A DNA stretch of 64,000 nt. It comes from JAFGTX01 sp942492225 (GTDB lineage: Bacteria > Bacillota > Clostridia > Peptostreptococcales > Acidaminobacteraceae). The stretch is taken from positions 1 through 64,000 of the forward strand of contig CALODS010000024.1 of the NCBI GenBank assembly GCA_942492225.1, in the 5' to 3' direction. Of this stretch, positions 59,423 to 64,000 are shown piece after piece; position 1 is the stretch's first letter; every line of letters starts with the position of its first letter. The notes below the pieces were generated by a model. That model did no database searches, was not told the DNA's origin, and saw only the letters and a program-made list of their open reading frames with translations. The translations under genes and the position numbers were made by a program.

Positions 59423-59986
59423 TTATAATGTGCCTAAATGCTCACTTATAATTTCTTGGTTTGTCATTATTCGCTGTTCTTGCTCTTTCAATATCACATC
59501 AAACATTACTTTCTCTTGGTCTTCCAAGTGACTAAAAGAACAATCACTTGCGAGAATGACGTTGAAGTCGTGCTCATATGCATCAATTGATGTTCGTCCG
59601 ACACAACCATGAGTAAATACACCACCAATTATCAAGGTTTCAATTCCTTTATCTCTTAATCGATTCTCAAAATCAGTTCTTATAAACGTACTCTGTCGTG
59701 TCTTAACAACAATTTCATGGTGGTCTCTCACATCAATTTCATCTATAAATCTACTTTCATCTGAACCCTCTAATAGAGCAACGAAATTATGTTTTTTCAT
59801 AACTAAATTCCAAGTTGATCCATCTTCTTTATGTATTGTCTTAACATGATAAATGGTTATATTATTCTCATCTGCAAACTTAATTAGTTCATTTACGCTG
59901 TTTATTAAACTATCATACTTAAGCCTTCTCTCATCTGTTCTAAAGAAAAAGGGTTGCATATCAATTATCACTATTGCTTTACTCAT
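59423..59986 (-). CDS. Isochorismatase-family cysteine hydrolase (cassette 33)
   Basis: Protein of 187 residues. The catalytic triad is visible as Asp in IIDMQPFF, Lys in VVKTRQSTF and Cys in THGCVGRTSIDAYEHDF. The family includes nicotinamidase-like and isochorismatase enzymes; the substrate is not predictable. Upstream attC 34 and the inverted attC 33 flank it. Confidence 0.9.
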   Translation of the reverse strand: MSKAIVIIDMQPFFFRTDERRLKYDSLINSVNELIKFADENNITIYHVKTIHKEDGSTWNLVMKKHNFVALLEGSDESRFIDEIDVRDHHEIVVKTRQSTFIRTDFENRLRDKGIETLIIGGVFTHGCVGRTSIDAYEHDFNVILASDCSFSHLEDQEKVMFDVILKEQEQRIMTNQEIISEHLGTL

Positions 59987-60023
59987 TCTCTTACACCTTA
60001 CTTTCTGTAATTATAATAATGTC

Positions 60024-60150
60024 AGCTAACGTTTCCGTGATTCGCGATCGTGCCTGTTAATCTTCCATTCTCTATGAAACAAACACCTATGTAAATCTCA
60101 GCGCAACACCCTAACCTTAGACTGGCATGTCGCTAATCATCGTGTTATGC
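60024..60150 (-). repeat. attC 34
   Basis: Boxes AGCTAAC and GTTATGC; arms CGTGCC / GGCATG. Near-identical to attC 4. Confidence 0.92.
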
Positions 60151-60374
60151 GATGTTTCTTCACGAATTTTATGTATTCCCCTTATCCACCCTCACTTCTC
60201 TGTGTATTAACATATGGTTATAAAAATTTATGTTTCACGTACTGATGTCACATTACGAAGCATAATTTATCACTTGTGAGTCTTACCCACTATGCTGCTC
60301 GCGCATCTCCATAGTTTTCAACTTCCCCAGTTGACGGGTTTATGTTCACCTACACAGTGAAGTTACCATCTTAC

Positions 60375-60833
60375 TTATTCTACAAGATCAACTAACCAGT
60401 TATGTCCTTGTATTTTCGTATCAATAACTCTGTATTCTTTTGATAAATCATCAATTTCTTTTTGTAACTTCTTAACATCTATTGTTGTAATAAATTTGAT
60501 TTCACTCCTACTCACTCTACTCTGTTTTATTGAAGCTGAACTTACCAAATCTTCCAGTATCCCTCTTTTACGTAAAATAGAATCTCTTTCTGAAAGTGCA
60601 TTTGATAATGTCACGTCCTCATTTAACATCGTAATATTATTTGTATGATTTATTTGCTTAATTACTACATTTAATTTATTCAGAGTTTCATATAGTTCTT
60701 TTAAAAGCTCGTCTGGACTTTCAGAAACTTCTTCACCTTCTTGAATTTTAATGTTATTTAATATTCTTGTTTCCAACTTATCAATCTTCACTTGATAATC
60801 TTTTCTAAGCATCAGTGCTTCTGCTAATTTCAT
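60375..60833 (-). CDS. DIP1984-family protein, second copy (cassette 34)
   Basis: Protein of 152 residues, almost identical to cassette 4 (few substitutions) but shorter at the C-terminus. A small deletion near 60,379 shifts the end to stop after LVDLVE. The non-coding part between stop and attC is also shared with copy one. Confidence 0.85.
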   Translation of the reverse strand: MKLAEALMLRKDYQVKIDKLETRILNNIKIQEGEEVSESPDELLKELYETLNKLNVVIKQINHTNNITMLNEDVTLSNALSERDSILRKRGILEDLVSSASIKQSRVSRSEIKFITTIDVKKLQKEIDDLSKEYRVIDTKIQGHNWLVDLVE

Positions 60834-60889
60834 ATATTCCTCCTACAATTTCTATATATTATTATTCCTATAATTAGTGAATAAATATC

Positions 60890-61017
60890 GCATAACGTTT
60901 CCGTGATTCGCGATCGTTCCTTGTTGATCTTCTAATCTTTATAAATCAAACACCTCTGTAAATCGTAGCGAAACAATCTATCCTAAGAGTGGAATGTCGC
61001 TAATCATCGTGTTATAT
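60890..61017 (-). repeat. attC 35
   Basis: Boxes GCATAAC and GTTATAT; arms CGTTCC / GGAATG. Confidence 0.92.
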
Positions 61018-61032
61018 GAAGTAATCTGCGGG

Positions 61033-61350
61033 TTAACTTTTTTCGCTTAAACTCCACTTATAAAACTTGTACTCTTTACGTTTCATCAGTGTTATGAGAT
61101 TTTTAACGTTGAAACTCTCTCTAAATTCAAAATCATACTCACCATAATGATTTTCGTTAAATATAACATCTCGTTTTATTAGTTCGATTAACACCTCGTT
61201 ATTAAACCATTCATAATTCCACAAATCTTTACACAAGAAATACAAATTAACATAATCTTTATCATATATATCAATAAATCCAACCTCTCTCTTAGTTGAA
61301 CCTACTACATTACCAACGTATTTAACTGTCAATCTAGTTTTGTTGTTCAT
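61033..61350 (-). CDS. Small protein of unknown function (cassette 35)
   Basis: Protein of 105 residues, no signal or membrane segment, charged, with TRLTVKYVGNVVG near the start. Start at ATG 61350 behind AAGGAG; the ORF to 61,416 is translated attC. No family recognised. Confidence 0.6.
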   Translation of the reverse strand: MNNKTRLTVKYVGNVVGSTKREVGFIDIYDKDYVNLYFLCKDLWNYEWFNNEVLIELIKRDVIFNENHYGEYDFEFRESFNVKNLITLMKRKEYKFYKWSLSEKS

Positions 61351-61377
61351 AACACTCCTTATATAGTAGATTATTTC

Positions 61378-61505
61378 ATATAACGTTTCCGTGATTCGCG
61401 ATCGTTCCTTGCACATATTCTACTCTCTATAAATCAAACACCTAACTCCATCACCTCGGAACACTCTATCCTAAGAACGGAATGTCGCTAATCATCGTGT
61501 TATAT
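61378..61505 (-). repeat. attC 36
   Basis: Boxes ATATAAC and GTTATAT, complementary within the site; arms CGTTCC / GGAATG. Confidence 0.92.
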
Positions 61506-61527
61506 GAAGTCAAGAGAAACAGTTAAC

Positions 61528-61737
61528 TTATTTCTGATTAGTTAGATTCTCTACTTCCTTCTCAAGTCGAGTTACTCTATCCTCAAGATTCTTTTGTTTC
61601 GTCTTAGACTTTCTAAAATATGTATATATCGCATATATAATTAAAATCCATAGAGCTGTATTCAATAACTGAAACACCATCGTCCAGTCAAATTGAACTA
61701 TTCCTAACTGAACTTCACTTATTATAAATTTAAACAC
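61528..61737 (-). CDS. Small membrane protein with coiled coil (cassette 36)
   Basis: Protein of 69 residues: one transmembrane helix (about 22-42) and a C-terminal coiled coil (NLEDRVTRLEKEVENLTNQK). GTG start behind AGAGGTG. Bears a general likeness to holin-like or phage-shock-like small proteins; no firm call. Confidence 0.6.
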   Translation of the reverse strand: MFKFIISEVQLGIVQFDWTMVFQLLNTALWILIIYAIYTYFRKSKTKQKNLEDRVTRLEKEVENLTNQK

Positions 61738-61773
61738 TTGTAATACTCACCTCTATTCGTTTCGATTGATTTC

Positions 61774-61899
61774 ATATAACGTTCCCTTGATTCGCGACGT
61801 TCCTGTAAATCTTCTAATCTTTATAAATCAAACACCTAGCTTAATCCTCGCGCAACACTCTATCATATGAATGGAATGTTGCTAATCATCGTGTTAGAC
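61774..61899 (-). repeat. attC 37
   Basis: Boxes ATATAAC and GTTAGAC; left arm has CCCTTGATTCGC. Confidence 0.92.
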
Positions 61900-62398
61900 G
61901 AAGTCTTAAGACTTCTCACTCTTAAACAAGCAACCTTTATATGTATTATTCTTACAATAACAGTTTACCATTCTCTTGATATATTAGTTAGTTATTTCCA
62001 TATAATTTAAGCAATTTTTAATTTATCACTCTTGTTCAATGACAGTGCGATACCAACGTATGAAGTCCGATTTGAAAAATCGCCAAGATAATAGAGCAGC
62101 CTTTCTTACCAGTAATTTCGATAAGCTAGGAAAACATGGTGATTCATCAACTTGATTTAATCAAATTCAAAACCCTATACAAAACTTCAAAATCATCTCA
62201 CGAAATATCTATTGTCCAAAAAAGCACACCAAGGGTATGCTCATTTATCAATTTCTTGTTAATAATGGATAAAACCAATCCTCATATTGATGAATTCTAA
62301 TCATCGTTAATGATTCCAGCGTAATAGTAGAGATGAAAAGTAAATATACTCTTAATCGAAAGCACTGTCGAAAAACTTTCTCTTAGGCTTAAGATTTC
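61900..62398. other. ORF-less cassette 37
   Basis: About 500 bp without an ORF on either strand. It includes AAGTCTTAAGACTT, a perfect 14-bp palindrome directly after attC 37. Otherwise nothing recognised. Confidence 0.6.
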
Positions 62399-62526
62399 GT
62401 CTAACGTTTCCGCGGTTCGCGATCGTGCCTTGTTCATTTTCCAATCTCTAAAAATCAATCAATTAACTTCATCTAAACGCTACACTTCGTCTTATAATTG
62501 GCATGTCGCTAACCGTCGTGTTAGCT
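62399..62526 (-). repeat. attC 38
   Basis: Boxes GTCTAAC and GTTAGCT; mixed arms CGCGGTT / AACCGTCG and CGTGCC / GGCATG. Confidence 0.92.
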
Positions 62527-63163
62527 GATGATTTCCTATAAGAACAGTTAAAGTAAGAGCGTCTAAGTGTTTTGCTATTCTTCTGCAATCTCTAATATCA
62601 ATTCATTCTTCATCAAAGATTTTGTTCATCCTAGACTTACCGTTCATCTCGTAAGCGTAATTCTGGTTGTGCGATTGCATTTTGAAAAAATGCACCTTAT
62701 ACGCCATGCCTATTAATAGTCGTAATTCTTTAAGTGATGTTGCTTGAAAAGCTTAATAAACGCAACTATAGCACTTTCTGTTCAATTCACACTTATTGAT
62801 AACATTAATTTCCGTAAATTTTATAAGCGTGATATTAAAGCAACCCTCGAAACACATTGTAACCCTATATTCACACTAAGTTTTATTCATTTAATTCATC
62901 CAAGCCTATAATCATACGGAGGTTTCGACAATCGCTAAAAATTCATAACAGCTAGACTTTAAGCGATGCTTACTAAGGTTATCCTTGGCATATTCTCGTG
63001 TAATTCAGTTACCCAATGTACTCTAGTGGTAAGCGATGAGGGAAGCGCAATAACTATATCTTCAAGCTATACCCATTGCATATTAATAAAGTTGGTACAA
63101 GTAGAGCTGCTGGACAATTTTAACCTTTGAGCGCAACCGCTAAAATTATATAAGGAAAATATC
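62527..63163. other. ORF-less cassette 38
   Basis: About 637 bp without an ORF above 60 codons. Contains a perfect 8-bp hairpin TGCATTTT / AAAATGCA with loop GAA at 62,676-62,694. Could encode an RNA or a decayed gene. Confidence 0.6.
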
Positions 63164-63292
63164 AGCTAACGTTCCCGCAGTTCGCGATCGTTCCCTGTTC
63201 ATCTTCTACACCTGTAACTTGATCACTCACAATCCAATCTCGCGTAACACTCAATTAGCAACAAGGGAATGTCGCTAACTGGCGTGTTATCT
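63164..63292 (-). repeat. attC 39
   Basis: Boxes AGCTAAC and GTTATCT; arms CGCAGTT / AACTGGCG (matched A-T change) and CGTTCCC / GGGAATG. Confidence 0.92.
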
Positions 63293-63336
63293 GAAGTTAT
63301 TTTTTATAAATTAGTCTCCACCTATCAATTAAATAA

Positions 63337-63912
63337 CTACTCACCATAAATTTTTATTGCAAAGTCTTTAGACAAGTTAATTACATCTTTAGTTTCAAAA
63401 TCAGATATTCCATTTATATCTCTTATTGCCAACATTCCAATATAATCCATACAAGAATGTTCAGCGAATCGTTTGACTGCTTCTTCAAATAAATCTGCTC
63501 CCTTTTCGATTTCATATCCACACGTAGCTGCAATAGCAATCTTCTTACCCTCAAGTAAACTATATTTCTTTTGAGTATTTCCATAAAATTTATTCATGCA
63601 AAATAACCTATCTAAAACTATTTTCATTGGTACTGTGCAAAACCATGTATAAATTGGTGATGCAAATATCACACATTCTGAATCTAAAATTGACTTGAAA
63701 ATCTCGCCCATTTCATCATTGATACTGCAACCAGATTCATTATCTATATTTTGGCATTTAAAACAACTCTTACATGCTTCAAATTTATAATCTTTAAGCC
63801 ATAAATAATCATAACTGATTCCTTGTGTCCTTAATTGATTTATAAAAGGCTTTAATAGTGCAGATGTATTGCCATTCTTGTTCATGCTCCCCATTAATAT
63901 ACTTACTTTCAT
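63337..63912 (-). CDS. NAD(P)H-dependent FMN reductase / flavodoxin-fold protein (cassette 39)
   Basis: Protein of 191 residues: N-terminal FMN phosphate loop GSMNKNGNTSALL, central cysteines CKSCFKCQNIDNESGC typical of iron-sulfur flavoprotein-like members, then FASPIYTWFCTVPMKIVLDR. Likely an FMN-dependent NAD(P)H oxidoreductase; substrate unknown. Confidence 0.88.
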   Translation of the reverse strand: MKVSILMGSMNKNGNTSALLKPFINQLRTQGISYDYLWLKDYKFEACKSCFKCQNIDNESGCSINDEMGEIFKSILDSECVIFASPIYTWFCTVPMKIVLDRLFCMNKFYGNTQKKYSLLEGKKIAIAATCGYEIEKGADLFEEAVKRFAEHSCMDYIGMLAIRDINGISDFETKDVINLSKDFAIKIYGE

Positions 63913-63982
63913 ATTATTAACTCCTCTTTTGATATTTATATCATCTACAAATTAATCTTAGTACTTCTTAAAAAATAATTTC

Positions 63983-64000
63983 AGATAACGTTTCCGTGAT
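63983..64000 (-). repeat. attC 40 (cut by window end)
   Basis: Begins AGATAAC followed by GTTTCCGTGAT; matches GTTATCT of attC 39. The array continues to the right. Confidence 0.85.

Larger units (their letters stand above)
32093..64000 (-). mobile_element. Integron gene-cassette array (40 attC sites)
   Basis: Continuous array of 39 complete attC sites plus one cut by the right edge. Cassette n below means the DNA between attC n and attC n+1, whose gene runs on the minus strand toward attC n. Each attC has RYYYAAC at its left and GTTRRRY at its right, with covarying inner arms. In each cassette the right box of attC n is the reverse complement of the left box of attC n+1, often over 9-10 bp. 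Because genes precede their attC on the minus strand, attI and the integrase are expected beyond the right edge. No integrase gene is in the window. Confidence 0.95.

Noticed and set aside
32093..64000. CRISPR array or simple dispersed repeats
   Set aside because: The repeats are about 127 bp with variable centres, spaced 0.3-2.4 kb apart with genes between, and carry integron core boxes. This does not fit CRISPR, REP or MITE elements.

Overview
The window comes from an A+T-rich bacterium of the class Clostridia (Firmicutes). The left 15 kb keeps a typical clostridial order: PHP phosphoesterase, rapZ, yvcK, Nudix, whiA, HPr, HD-GYP, lipoprotein, dnaE, pfkA, pyk. It also has GerMN (spore germination/sporulation) and MATE genes with Firmicute-type ribosome binding sites. 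No rRNA or tRNA gene was seen.

Region 1 (1-21,800) is housekeeping chromosome: cell-envelope, carbon and nucleotide-sugar control (rapZ-yvcK-whiA-HPr), replication (dnaE), lower glycolysis (pfkA, pyk), a thioesterase, a ferredoxin-type aldo/keto reductase, threonine dehydrogenase, a MerR/MATE pair and an rRNA uracil methyltransferase. Several of these genes, including essential dnaE (four breaks) and pyk, are split by single-base indels, mostly in short homopolymers. I read these as sequence errors rather than real decay.

Region 2 (21,800-32,050) is a transition zone of broken and accessory genes: a decayed IS256-type element, a CrtC/AttH-like protein with a TetR regulator, a chimeric pseudogene (lipoprotein/FN3/Ig-like joined to a DUF4143 ATPase tail), an ECF sigma/anti-sigma pair, a lipoprotein, and two head-to-head IS3-family copies that cut into the end of region 3.

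Region 3 (about 32,093 to the right edge) is the remarkable part: a continuous integron gene-cassette array with 39 complete attC sites and one cut by the window end. Each attC is about 126-130 bp, has RYYYAAC/GTTRRRY ends and two covarying stem arms, and lies about 0.3-2.4 kb from the next. In every cassette the R'' box of its attC is the reverse complement of the core site at the other end of the same cassette (38 of 39 exact over 7 bp, one 6 of 7), which is the expected fingerprint of integrase-made cassettes. Almost every gene lies on the minus strand with its attC just after its stop, so the integrase and attI should lie to the right, outside the window. Cargo includes eight GNAT acetyltransferases, a DIP1984 protein present twice, WG-repeat and SPRY secreted proteins, GIY-YIG and PD-(D/E)XK-like nucleases, a HEPN-like protein, a membrane HerA-type ATPase, MBL, isochorismatase and flavin reductase enzymes, a homocysteine S-methyltransferase, small membrane proteins, and several cassettes without an ORF. 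One ORF-less cassette occurs three times, once inverted together with its attC. A large sedentary-type integron array in a clostridial chromosome is unusual and is the main discovery of this window.
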